Shown here: piece after piece, positions 17,283-24,938 of the stretch | Layout: every line of letters starts with the position of its first letter | How positions within the stretch are numbered: position 1 is the first letter of the stretch | DNA from: Paracoccus hibiscisoli | GTDB taxonomy: Bacteria; Pseudomonadota; Alphaproteobacteria; Rhodobacterales; Rhodobacteraceae | DNA: 64,000 nt | Direction of reading: 5' to 3' | NCBI RefSeq assembly: GCF_005048265.1 | Contig: NZ_SUNH01000004.1 | Coordinates: forward strand, 1 to 64,000 | Made by a program: the position numbers and the translations under genes | The notes under the pieces: model-generated | What the model saw: the letters and a program-made list of their open reading frames with translations, nothing else | Told to the model about the DNA's origin: nothing | The model's database searches: none

Positions 17283-17896
17283 CCGTTGGGCAGGATCAGG
17301 TCGGGCGCCCGGCTTGCCACCCGAACCAGCTCCATGTTGGGCAGGTCGTTGGCCTCCAGTTTCGCGCGGGCCTGATCGGGGGGCAGGGCGCGCCAACGGG
17401 CGGTCAGGCGCGCGCGCAGCACCGGCTCGGGCACGTCCAGCATCACGGTCAGCGCGAAATGGCGGGCCAGGTCGCGCCAGCCGGGCTGGTCCAGCAGCAG
17501 ATAGTTCCCCTCGACCAGGATCAGCCGGGCAGAGGCCGGGATCTCGCGCGCGGCGGCGCGGCTGATCTCAAGGTCGCGGTCGAAGACGGGGACCAGCACC
17601 GCGCGCCCGTCATCCGCCGCCAGCCGGTCCAGCATCACCGCGAACCCGTCCAGATCAAAGGTCCAGGGCGCGCCCTTGCGCGCCAGATCGCCCCGTGCGG
17701 ACAGCAGCCGGTCGTCCAGGTGATAGCCGTCCATCGGCAACAGCGCCGCCCCCGGCAGGTCGCGCAGCAGGGCGTCGGTCACATGGCTTTTCCCCGCGCC
17801 GGGCGGTCCGGCCAGCCCGACCAGCGACCGTGCGGGCGCCTGCGCCAGCCGGGTCAGCGTCGCGCGCAGGGCGGTCAGGGTGGTCGGTTCGGTCAT
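17279..17896 (-). CDS. P-loop nucleoside/sugar kinase family protein (FrcK/uridine-kinase-like)
   Basis: The 205-aa protein has Walker A GPPGAGKSHV, the PMDGYHLDD motif typical of the uridine kinase and pantothenate kinase superfamily, and ILVEGNYLLLD. Related genes lie beside sugar ABC transporters (frcK) in rhizobia and Rhodobacterales. This one is divergent from the sugar importer operon starting at 18076, across 179 bp. Its substrate is unknown. Confidence 0.82.
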   Translation of the reverse strand: MTEPTTLTALRATLTRLAQAPARSLVGLAGPPGAGKSHVTDALLRDLPGAALLPMDGYHLDDRLLSARGDLARKGAPWTFDLDGFAVMLDRLAADDGRAVLVPVFDRDLEISRAAAREIPASARLILVEGNYLLLDQPGWRDLARHFALTVMLDVPEPVLRARLTARWRALPPDQARAKLEANDLPNMELVRVASRAPDLILPNG

Positions 17897-18008
17897 CGGA
17901 TCTCATCAGGGTATGACGGCGGCGCGTGCGCACCGGATCGTCCGACTAAGCCCCGCCCGGCGGGCACCGTCAAGGGCGGCGCGGTTCGGCCTCGGGTTTT
18001 GGTATCAA

Positions 18009-18051
18009 ATGTCAGATCGTGTTTGACATCTGTATTTCGCCGCGCATAGGC
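18009..18051 (+). promoter_or_regulatory. Promoter with overlapping operator for the threitol-type operon
   Basis: A perfect inverted repeat ATGTCA (18009-18014), 9 nt, TGACAT (18024-18029) overlaps a -35-like TTGACA (18023-18028). A weak -10-like ATAGGC lies at 18046-18051 after 17 bp. The ATPase gene starts at 18076 behind AGGGGGAGG. A repressor such as the SorC-type protein encoded at the end of the operon could act here; the link is inferred. Confidence 0.5.
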
Positions 18052-18075
18052 TGAGCCACCAAGGGGGAGGAAACC

Positions 18076-19557
18076 ATGGCACAGCCGCTGCTGGAGGCGT
18101 CGGGCTTTCGCAAGTCGTTCAACGGCGTGGCCGCGCTGAGGCTGGGTCAGTTCACGCTGATGCCGGGGTCGGTGCATGCGCTGTGCGGCGGCAACGGGGC
18201 GGGCAAGTCGACGTTCCTGAAGATCCTGATGGGCATCCATCACCGCGATGCGGGCCGGTTGCTGCGCAACGGGGCCGAGGTGACATTCGACAACCCGTCG
18301 CAGGCCTTGGACAACGGCATCTCGATCATTGAGCAGGAGCTGAGCCCGGTCCCCGCCATGACCGTAGCCGAGAACATCTATCTGGGCCGCGAGCCGGTGG
18401 GCCTGTTCGGCCGCATCGCGTTCCGCGAGATGAACAACCGCGCCCAGGACCTGCTGGACGGGTTCCATTTCGGCATCCGCGCCGACACGCTGATGATGGA
18501 CCTGACCGTGGCCCAGACCCAGCTGGTCGAGATCGCCAAGGCGCTGAGCTATGACGCCGAGGTCATCATCATGGACGAGCCGACCTCGGCCCTGGGCGAG
18601 GCCGAGGCGGATCAGCTGTTCGCGGCCATCGCCATGCTGAAGGCGCGCGGCAAGGGGGTGATCTATGTCAGCCACCGCCTGTCCGAGATCTTTGGCATCT
18701 GCGACAGCTATACGGTGTTCCGCGACGGCGCCTTTGTCGAAACCGGCGCGCTGGCCGATATCGACAAGGACCGCCTGATCCAGCTGGTCGTGGGCCGCCC
18801 CCTGACCGAGGAATTCGTCAAGGACAACACCCCCGGCGACGACACGCTGCTGTCGGTGCAGGGGCTGGCCGCCGACCGGGGCGTGCGCGATGTCAGCTTT
18901 TCGGTGCGCCGCGGAGAGATCCTGGCGCTGTACGGGCTGATGGGGTCGGGCCGGACCGAGATCTTCGACCGGCTGTTCGGGCTGTCCGGCCAGACGGCGG
19001 GGCAGATCATGATCGACGGTGCGCCGGTCACCATCACGACGCCGCGCCATGCCATCGACGCGGGCCTGGCCTATGTGACCGAGGACCGCAAGCGGTCCGG
19101 CCTGGTGCTGACCGGCGACGTGCGCGACAACCTGTGCCTGGCCACGCTGGACCGCATGGGCGTCGGGCCGGTGATGAACACCCGCGCCGAAGGTCGCGCC
19201 GCCGCCCGGATGATCGAGGTGCTGAACATCCGTACCGCATCCGATCGGCTGTCGGTGTCGCATCTGTCGGGCGGCAACCAGCAGAAGGTCGTGCTGGGCA
19301 AGTGGTTCCTGACCGAACCGCGCATCCTGCTGCTGGACGAGCCGACGCGCGGCGTCGACGTGGGCGCCAAGCGCGAGATCTATCGCGTCATGTCGGATTT
19401 CGCCCGTGCCGGGGGTGCGGTGGTGATGGTCTCGTCCGAGACGGACGAGGTGCTGGGCATGGCCGACCGCGTGGTCGTGATGCGCGACGGGCGCGTGGCG
19501 GGCGAACTGGACCGGGCGGCGATGTCGGCCGAACAATTGCTGCATCTGGCCGTCTGA
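18076..19557 (+). CDS. Sugar/polyol ABC transporter ATP-binding protein (RbsA type)
   Basis: The 493-aa protein is a tandem ATPase of the carbohydrate-uptake-2 class. The first half has GGNGAGKSTFLK and MDEPTSALGE; the second has [30 protein letters not shown] and LLLDEPTRGVDVGAK. As in other RbsA proteins the first signature sequence is degenerate (LTVAQTQLVEIAKAL). It is the first gene of an operon running through at least 26968. Confidence 0.95.
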   Translation: MAQPLLEASGFRKSFNGVAALRLGQFTLMPGSVHALCGGNGAGKSTFLKILMGIHHRDAGRLLRNGAEVTFDNPSQALDNGISIIEQELSPVPAMTVAENIYLGREPVGLFGRIAFREMNNRAQDLLDGFHFGIRADTLMMDLTVAQTQLVEIAKALSYDAEVIIMDEPTSALGEAEADQLFAAIAMLKARGKGVIYVSHRLSEIFGICDSYTVFRDGAFVETGALADIDKDRLIQLVVGRPLTEEFVKDNTPGDDTLLSVQGLAADRGVRDVSFSVRRGEILALYGLMGSGRTEIFDRLFGLSGQTAGQIMIDGAPVTITTPRHAIDAGLAYVTEDRKRSGLVLTGDVRDNLCLATLDRMGVGPVMNTRAEGRAAARMIEVLNIRTASDRLSVSHLSGGNQQKVVLGKWFLTEPRILLLDEPTRGVDVGAKREIYRVMSDFARAGGAVVMVSSETDEVLGMADRVVVMRDGRVAGELDRAAMSAEQLLHLAV

Positions 19558-19588
19558 CGTGCCGGCTGCAAGGACCAAGGGGACGAGG

Positions 19589-20596
19589 GTGGAACAGCAG
19601 ACCGACACGACCGGCACCGACCGGCGCATGGGGACCGCATCGCGGATGGCACCGGCACTGCAGCGATATGGCATTCTGATCGCGCTGGCGGTGCTGTGCA
19701 TCGTGCTGTCGGTGGTCAGCGAGAATTTCCTGACCTCGCGCAACATCATCAACGTGCTGCGCCAGACCTCGATCAACGGGATTCTGGCGGTGGGGATGAC
19801 ATTCGTCATCCTGACGCGCGGCATCGACCTGTCGGTGGGGTCGGTGGTGGCGCTGGTGGGGGTCGTCTCGGCCAGCTTTGCCACGACCAGCGCGGCGGGG
19901 GTCGCGGGCGCGCCCTATATGCCGCTGATCCCCGTCGCCGTGGGCCTGCTGACCGGCATGGCGGTGGGGTCGGTGTCGGGCATCGCCGTGGCGCGGTTCT
20001 CGGTGCCGGCGTTCGTGGCGACCCTGGGCATGCTGTCGGCGGCGCGCGGGCTGACGCTGATCTATGCGGGCGGGCGGCCCATTCCGGCGCTGACCGACGG
20101 ATATCGCTGGATCGGGACGGGCGATATCGGCGGCATCCCGGTGCCGATCATCCTGTTCGGCCTGGTCTTTGCGGTCGCGCATTTTGTGCTGACCCGCACG
20201 CGGTTCGGCCGCCACGTCTATGCCGTGGGCGGCAACCCGCATGCGGCCAAGGTGTCCGGCCTGCCGGTGCGGCGCATCCGGTTCGCGGTCTATGCGATCT
20301 CGGGCGCGCTGGCGGGGGTCGCGGGGATGATCCTGGCCGCACGGACCGGATCGGCGCTGCCGCAGGCGGGCGTCGCCTATGAGCTGGACGCCATCGCGGC
20401 GGTCGTGATCGGCGGCACCAGCCTGGCGGGCGGCATCGGCCGCGTCAGCGGCACCGTGATCGGCGCGCTGCTGATCGGGGTGATGAACAACGGCCTCGAT
20501 CTGCTTGGGGTCGAATCCTATTACCAGCAGGTGATCAAGGGCGCGCTGATCGTGGCCGCCGTCATGCTGGACCGGTCCCGCAAGACCGAAGACTGA
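19589..20596 (+). CDS. Sugar/polyol ABC transporter permease (RbsC type)
   Basis: A membrane protein of about 335 aa with 8-10 hydrophobic segments and RbsC-type motifs: [41 protein letters not shown] and the C-terminal GGTSLAGGIGRVSGT. I use GTG 19589, because AAGGGG sits 6 bp upstream; an in-frame GTG at 19559 right after the ATPase stop has no ribosome-binding site. Confidence 0.93.
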   Translation: MEQQTDTTGTDRRMGTASRMAPALQRYGILIALAVLCIVLSVVSENFLTSRNIINVLRQTSINGILAVGMTFVILTRGIDLSVGSVVALVGVVSASFATTSAAGVAGAPYMPLIPVAVGLLTGMAVGSVSGIAVARFSVPAFVATLGMLSAARGLTLIYAGGRPIPALTDGYRWIGTGDIGGIPVPIILFGLVFAVAHFVLTRTRFGRHVYAVGGNPHAAKVSGLPVRRIRFAVYAISGALAGVAGMILAARTGSALPQAGVAYELDAIAAVVIGGTSLAGGIGRVSGTVIGALLIGVMNNGLDLLGVESYYQQVIKGALIVAAVMLDRSRKTED

Positions 20597-20641
20597 GATC
20601 CGGCACCCGCCGGCGGACGTGTCACTGAGGGAGGAAACCAG

Positions 20642-21634
20642 ATGACGAAGACGATGATGATGACGGCCAGCGCGCTGGCGCTTGGGTTGGGGATCGGCGC
20701 GGCGCAGGCGCAGGACGCACCGCTGAAGATCGGCATGGCGGCCTATGGCCTGAACGCCGAATTCATGCAGCTGTGGTCGGCGGCGGGGGCAAAGCACCCG
20801 GCGGTCCAATCCGGCATGGTCGAGCTGACCGTGTTCGACGGCCGCTATGACGCGCTGGTCCAGCAGGACCAGTTCGAGACGATGATCACCCAAGGGTTCG
20901 ACGCGATCGTCTTTGCGCCGATGGATGTCGAGGCGGGCGCCACCGCCGTGCAGTTGGCCGTCGATGCGGGCATCCCCGTGGTCGGGTCGAACGCGCGGGT
21001 GAACAGCGACCAGCTGACCGCCTATGTCGGATCGAACGATGTCGAGGCCGGGTATCTGGAGGCCAAGGCGGTTCTGGACAAGATGGGCTGCCAGGGCGCG
21101 GTGGTCATCATCGAGGGCCCCATCGGCCAGTCGGGCGAAATCCAGCGCGGCGAGGGCAATGAGCAGGCCCTGGCCGAATGCCCCGACGTGCAGATCCTGG
21201 AGCGTCAGACCGGCAACTGGTCGCGCGCCGAGGCGCAGGCCCTGATGGAGAACTGGCTGACCTCGCATGGCGACGCGATCACCGGCGTGATCGGCCAGAA
21301 CGACGAGATGGCCCTGGGCGCCATCGAGGCGATCAAGGCCGCCGGAATGGACGTGTCCGATTTCGCGATCGCGGGCGTGGACGGGGTGACCGACGCGCTG
21401 AACGCGGTCAAGACCGGGCAGATGGCCTCGATCCTGCAGGACGGAGAGGCGCAGGCCCTGGGCTCGATCGACGTGGCGATCAAGGCGGTGCGCCCGGATT
21501 ACGAGCCGATGTCGGGCATCTGGGAGCAGTATCCCGACATGCCGTGGAACGACGGCGCGTCCAAGGAATACAACGTGCCCTGGACCCCGGTGACGCTGGA
21601 GAACGTGGACGCCCTGCTGGCCGGCCGCCAGTAG
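20642..21634 (+). CDS. Sugar/polyol ABC transporter substrate-binding protein
   Basis: The 330-aa periplasmic protein has a signal peptide (ALALGLGIGAAQAQ) and a RbsB-like fold with FDGRYDALVQQDQFETMITQG, GIPVVGSNARVN, IGQNDEMALGAIEAI and AGVDGVTDAL. It serves the importer encoded just upstream. A strong hairpin follows its stop, which usually protects binding-protein mRNA. The neighbouring enzymes suggest a tetritol or related polyol as ligand. Confidence 0.93.
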   Translation: MTKTMMMTASALALGLGIGAAQAQDAPLKIGMAAYGLNAEFMQLWSAAGAKHPAVQSGMVELTVFDGRYDALVQQDQFETMITQGFDAIVFAPMDVEAGATAVQLAVDAGIPVVGSNARVNSDQLTAYVGSNDVEAGYLEAKAVLDKMGCQGAVVIIEGPIGQSGEIQRGEGNEQALAECPDVQILERQTGNWSRAEAQALMENWLTSHGDAITGVIGQNDEMALGAIEAIKAAGMDVSDFAIAGVDGVTDALNAVKTGQMASILQDGEAQALGSIDVAIKAVRPDYEPMSGIWEQYPDMPWNDGASKEYNVPWTPVTLENVDALLAGRQ

Positions 21635-21642
21635 GCCCCTTG

Positions 21643-21671
21643 CCCTCCGGCGGCCCGTCGTCGCCGGAGGG
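21643..21671 (+). terminator. Intercistronic hairpin after binding-protein gene
   Basis: CCCTCCGGCG (21643-21652) and CGCCGGAGGG (21662-21671) form a perfect 10-bp stem with a 9-nt loop and no T-run. It sits between the binding protein and the SDR gene. A partial terminator or 3'-end stabiliser would give more binding protein than enzymes. Confidence 0.7.
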
Positions 21672-21701
21672 GACCAACCGACGATCAGGAAAGGACGGCG
21701 C

Positions 21702-22457
21702 ATGGGCGCAGCTCTCGATTTCAGTCTGGCGGGCAGGACCGCCGTGGTGACCGGCGCGGGCTCGGGGATCGGGGCTGCCATCGCGCGGGCCTTTGCCGCG
21801 CAGGGCGCGCGGGTGGCGCTGCTGGACCGCGATCTGGCGGCGGCGACGGCTGCGGCCAGCGACCTGGACGGCGCGCAGGCCGTGGCCTGCGACGTGACCG
21901 ACGCGGGCAGCATTGACCGCGCGGTGGCCACCGTCACGCAGGCCTTTGGCGGCATAGACATTCTGGTGAATTCCGCGGGCATCGTCGATCTGGCCCCGGC
22001 CGAGGATCTGTCCGGCGACGCCTGGACGCGGACCATCGCGGTCAATCTGACCGGCAGCTTCCTGATGGCGCAGGCCGTGGGCCGCGCGATGATCGCAAGG
22101 GGCGCGGGTGGGCGCATCATCAACCTGGCCAGCCAGGCCGGATCAGTCGCCATCGAGGGCCATGTCGCCTATTGCGCGTCGAAATTCGGCATCATCGGCG
22201 TGACCAAGACGCTGGCCCTGGAATGGGGCGGGCATGGGATCACGGTCAACTCCATCTCTCCGACGGTGGTGATGACCGATCTGGGCCGCAAGGCCTGGGC
22301 CGGACCCAAGGGCGATGCGATGAAGGCGCTGATCCCCGCGGGCCGCTTTGCCGAGCCCGAAGAGGTCGCGGCGGCGGCGGTGTTCCTGGCATCGGGCGCG
22401 GCCGCGATGATCAACGGGGCCGACCTGCTGGTCGATGGCGGATACACGGTGCGATGA
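21702..22457 (+). CDS. SDR oxidoreductase, D-threitol dehydrogenase-like
   Basis: The 251-aa classical SDR has TGAGSGIG, NSAG, catalytic Ser in NLASQAGSV and YCASK, with a C-terminal NGADLLVDGGYTVR. The block VVMTDLGRKAWAGPKGDAMK closely matches D-threitol dehydrogenase (DthD), which makes D-erythrulose, as I recall that family. This agrees with the adjacent DhaK-type kinase, since tetrulose kinases belong to the dihydroxyacetone kinase family. The substrate remains an inference. The stop overlaps the next start. Confidence 0.82.
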   Translation: MGAALDFSLAGRTAVVTGAGSGIGAAIARAFAAQGARVALLDRDLAAATAAASDLDGAQAVACDVTDAGSIDRAVATVTQAFGGIDILVNSAGIVDLAPAEDLSGDAWTRTIAVNLTGSFLMAQAVGRAMIARGAGGRIINLASQAGSVAIEGHVAYCASKFGIIGVTKTLALEWGGHGITVNSISPTVVMTDLGRKAWAGPKGDAMKALIPAGRFAEPEEVAAAAVFLASGAAAMINGADLLVDGGYTVR

Positions 22458-24220
22458 TGGGGGACGACATGACGACCAAGGCGATGCAGCGTTTCGTCAA
22501 CGACCCCGACGACATCGTGGATGAGACGGTGGCGGGTTTCGTCAAGGCGCATGGCGATCTGGTCCGCAGAGATCCGGCCAATCCGCGTGTGGTCGTGTCG
22601 CGCTTTGCCCCCCAGCAGGGCAAGGTCGGCATCGTGACGGGCGGCGGTTCGGGGCATGAACCGGCCTTTGTCGGTTATACCGGCCGCAATCTGGTCGATG
22701 CCGTGGCCATCGGAGAGCTGTTCTCATCGCCCACCGCCAAAAGCTTTGCCGACGCGATCCGGGCCGCCGATGGCGGGGCAGGGGTGGCGGTGCTGTATGG
22801 CAACTATGCGGGCGACAACATGAACGTGCGCATGGCCGCCGAGATGGTCGCGGATGACGGGATCGCGGTGGCCACCGTCGTCGCCAATGACGACGTCTGT
22901 TCGGCCCCCGCGTCAGAGCGTGCCAAGCGTCGCGGCGTCGCCGGAGAGATCTTCATGTGGAAGATCGGCGCGGCGCGCGCGGCCCAGGGCGGCACCCTGG
23001 CCGAGGTTCAGGCGGCGGCCCAGCAGGCCATCGATGCCTGCCGGTCGGTGGGCGTGGGCCTTGGCCCCTGCACGCTGCCTGCCGTGGGGCACCCGAATTT
23101 CCAGATCGCGCCCGGCACGATGGAGGTGGGCATCGGCCATCACGGCGAACCCGGCGCGCGGGTCGAGGCGCTGAAGACCGCCGATCAGGTGGCCGACGAC
23201 ATGCTGTCCATCGTGCTGGAGGACCACGCCCTGCCCGAGGGAACCGAGGTCGCGGTGCTGGTTTCGGGCCTTGGCGCGACGCCGGTGAACGAGCTTTATG
23301 TGCTGTATGACCGGATCGAGACGGGGCTTGAGGGTGCGGGCCTGCGGGTGCATCGCGCCTTCGTGGGCAATTACTTTACCTCGTTGGAGATGGTCGGCGC
23401 GACGCTGACCGTGATGGCCCTGACCGCCGAGACCAAGGCCCTGCTGGACATGGAATGCGCAGCGCCCGGCCTGATCGTGACGGGGCCTGCGGTGCCGCCG
23501 GTGGGCGCGGTGATCGCGGGGCATCGGCGCGGCGCGGCGACGGCGCGCGACGCGGGCACCCCCCGCGCGCCCGAGGCGACCGGCACCCCCCGTCTGGCGC
23601 TGACCGATGCGGCGGGCGTGGTGCAGGACCTGGCCGCCGTGATCATCGCCAACAAGGCGCATCTGTCCGAGATCGACGGCCTGATCGGCGACGGCGATCA
23701 CGGGATCAACATGGCCAAGGGCTTTGGCCGCGCCGCCGAACGCCTGTCGGCGCAATCGCTGGATCAGGCGTTCCTGGTCCTGTCCGACGTGCTGATGTCC
23801 GAGATCGGCGGATCGATGGGGCCGCTTTATGGGTTCATGTTCCGCGACATGGGCCGGGCGGTCCAGGGGCGCCGCGCCATCGATGCCGAGGGGTTTTCGG
23901 TGATGCTGCGCGCCGGGCTGGCGGGCGTCACGGCGACCGGCGGGGCACAGCCGGGCGACAAGACGCTCATCGATTGCCTGGTACCGGCGGTCGAGGCGTT
24001 CGACGCGGCCATCCCCCAAGGGTTCCCCGCAGCCCTGGCCGCGATGGCGCAGGCCGCCCGGCAGGGGCGAGACAGCACCGTGGACATGGTCGCGAAACTG
24101 GGCCGGGCGGCGCGGTTGGGCGAACGGTCGCGGGGCGTGCCGGATGCGGGCGCGACCTCCTGCGCGTTGATCCTGACGGCCCTGGGCGACAGCGTCGCGC
24201 GCAGGCTGTCGGTGCCATGA
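22454..24220 (+). CDS. One-chain dihydroxyacetone-kinase family protein (DhaK-DhaL), tetrulose kinase candidate
   Basis: The 588-aa protein joins a DhaK domain and a DhaL domain as in ATP-dependent dihydroxyacetone and erythrulose kinases. The DhaK half has GGGSGHEPAFVGY (His68), YGNYAGDNMN (Asp121) and the substrate-binding His230 in GHHGEPG. A Gly/Ala/Pro-rich linker (about residues 355-385) precedes the ATP-binding DhaL half, with IGDGDHGINMAKGF and QPGDKTLID. With the threitol-dehydrogenase-like SDR it would phosphorylate erythrulose. ATG 22454 overlaps the SDR stop; ATG 22469 behind GGGGGA is an alternative start. Confidence 0.88.
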   Translation: MMGDDMTTKAMQRFVNDPDDIVDETVAGFVKAHGDLVRRDPANPRVVVSRFAPQQGKVGIVTGGGSGHEPAFVGYTGRNLVDAVAIGELFSSPTAKSFADAIRAADGGAGVAVLYGNYAGDNMNVRMAAEMVADDGIAVATVVANDDVCSAPASERAKRRGVAGEIFMWKIGAARAAQGGTLAEVQAAAQQAIDACRSVGVGLGPCTLPAVGHPNFQIAPGTMEVGIGHHGEPGARVEALKTADQVADDMLSIVLEDHALPEGTEVAVLVSGLGATPVNELYVLYDRIETGLEGAGLRVHRAFVGNYFTSLEMVGATLTVMALTAETKALLDMECAAPGLIVTGPAVPPVGAVIAGHRRGAATARDAGTPRAPEATGTPRLALTDAAGVVQDLAAVIIANKAHLSEIDGLIGDGDHGINMAKGFGRAAERLSAQSLDQAFLVLSDVLMSEIGGSMGPLYGFMFRDMGRAVQGRRAIDAEGFSVMLRAGLAGVTATGGAQPGDKTLIDCLVPAVEAFDAAIPQGFPAALAAMAQAARQGRDSTVDMVAKLGRAARLGERSRGVPDAGATSCALILTALGDSVARRLSVP

Positions 24221-24267
24221 CCCCCTGCAGGCCGCGACGCGGCTTGCACCGGGCCAGGGGGTCGTGG
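24215..24267 (+). promoter_or_regulatory. RNA hairpin covering the DhaL ribosome-binding site
   Basis: CCATGACCCCCTG (24215-24227), which includes the DhaK-DhaL stop codon, pairs with CAGGGGGTCGTGG (24255-24267), which includes the AGGGGG ribosome-binding site of the next gene; one pair is a wobble. A small inner hairpin GCCGC/GCGGC lies at 24231-24243. Ribosomes ending at the stop would open the stem, coupling DhaL translation to the upstream gene. Confidence 0.65.
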
Positions 24268-24269
24268 CA

Positions 24270-24938
24270 ATGACGACCCCGATGCAGACCTTTTCGCGCC
24301 ACGATCTGACCGACCTGTTCCGCAGCCTGGCCGAGCGCATGGCCGCAGAGCAATCCTATCTGGCCGAACTGGACGGAGAGATCGGCGATGCCGATCACGG
24401 CGTCGCCATGGCCGGGGGCTTTGGCGCGGCGGCCCGCGCGCTGTTCGATGCCGATGGCGGCGGGCAGACGCTGGCGCAGGGCCTGTCGCTGGCGGCCTCG
24501 ACGCTGCTGAACGCTGTGGGGGCGACGACCGGGCCGCTCTATGCCAGCGCGCTGCTGCGGGCGGGGCAGGCCCTGGGCGATGAGGACCGCGTGCCGTTCG
24601 ATCGCCTGCCCGGCGTGGTCATCGCCATGGCCGAGGGGATTGCCGCACGCGGCCATGGCCGGCCCGGCGACAAGACCATGGTCGATGCCTGGTCGCCCGC
24701 CGCCCATGCCGCCCGCGCCGGGCTGGCCGCCGGCATGGCGCCCGCGCAGATCCTGCGACAGGCCGCCCACGCCGCCTTGGAAGGTGCGCAGGCCACCCGC
24801 GCCATGATGGCCGCCCGCGGGCGCGCTGCGCGTCTGGGGCCGCGCAGCATCGGCCATCTGGACCCCGGCGCGGTGTCGGCGGCGGCGCTGCTGGACTGCC
24901 TGGCCAGCTGGGCCGAAGGCCAGGGGCGCGCGCCCTGA
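24270..24938 (+). CDS. Stand-alone DhaL-family ATP-binding kinase subunit
   Basis: The 222-aa protein matches the DhaL domain: EIGDADHGVAMAGGF with the metal-binding aspartates, LLNAVGATTGPLYASAL, HGRPGDKTMVDAW and AARLGPRSIGHLDPGA. It has no DhaK part. The next gene supplies a DhaK domain fused to a regulator, so the two may form a split kinase. ATG 24270 is preferred over GTG 24264 because AGGGGG lies 8 bp upstream of it. Confidence 0.85.
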   Translation: MTTPMQTFSRHDLTDLFRSLAERMAAEQSYLAELDGEIGDADHGVAMAGGFGAAARALFDADGGGQTLAQGLSLAASTLLNAVGATTGPLYASALLRAGQALGDEDRVPFDRLPGVVIAMAEGIAARGHGRPGDKTMVDAWSPAAHAARAGLAAGMAPAQILRQAAHAALEGAQATRAMMAARGRAARLGPRSIGHLDPGAVSAAALLDCLASWAEGQGRAP

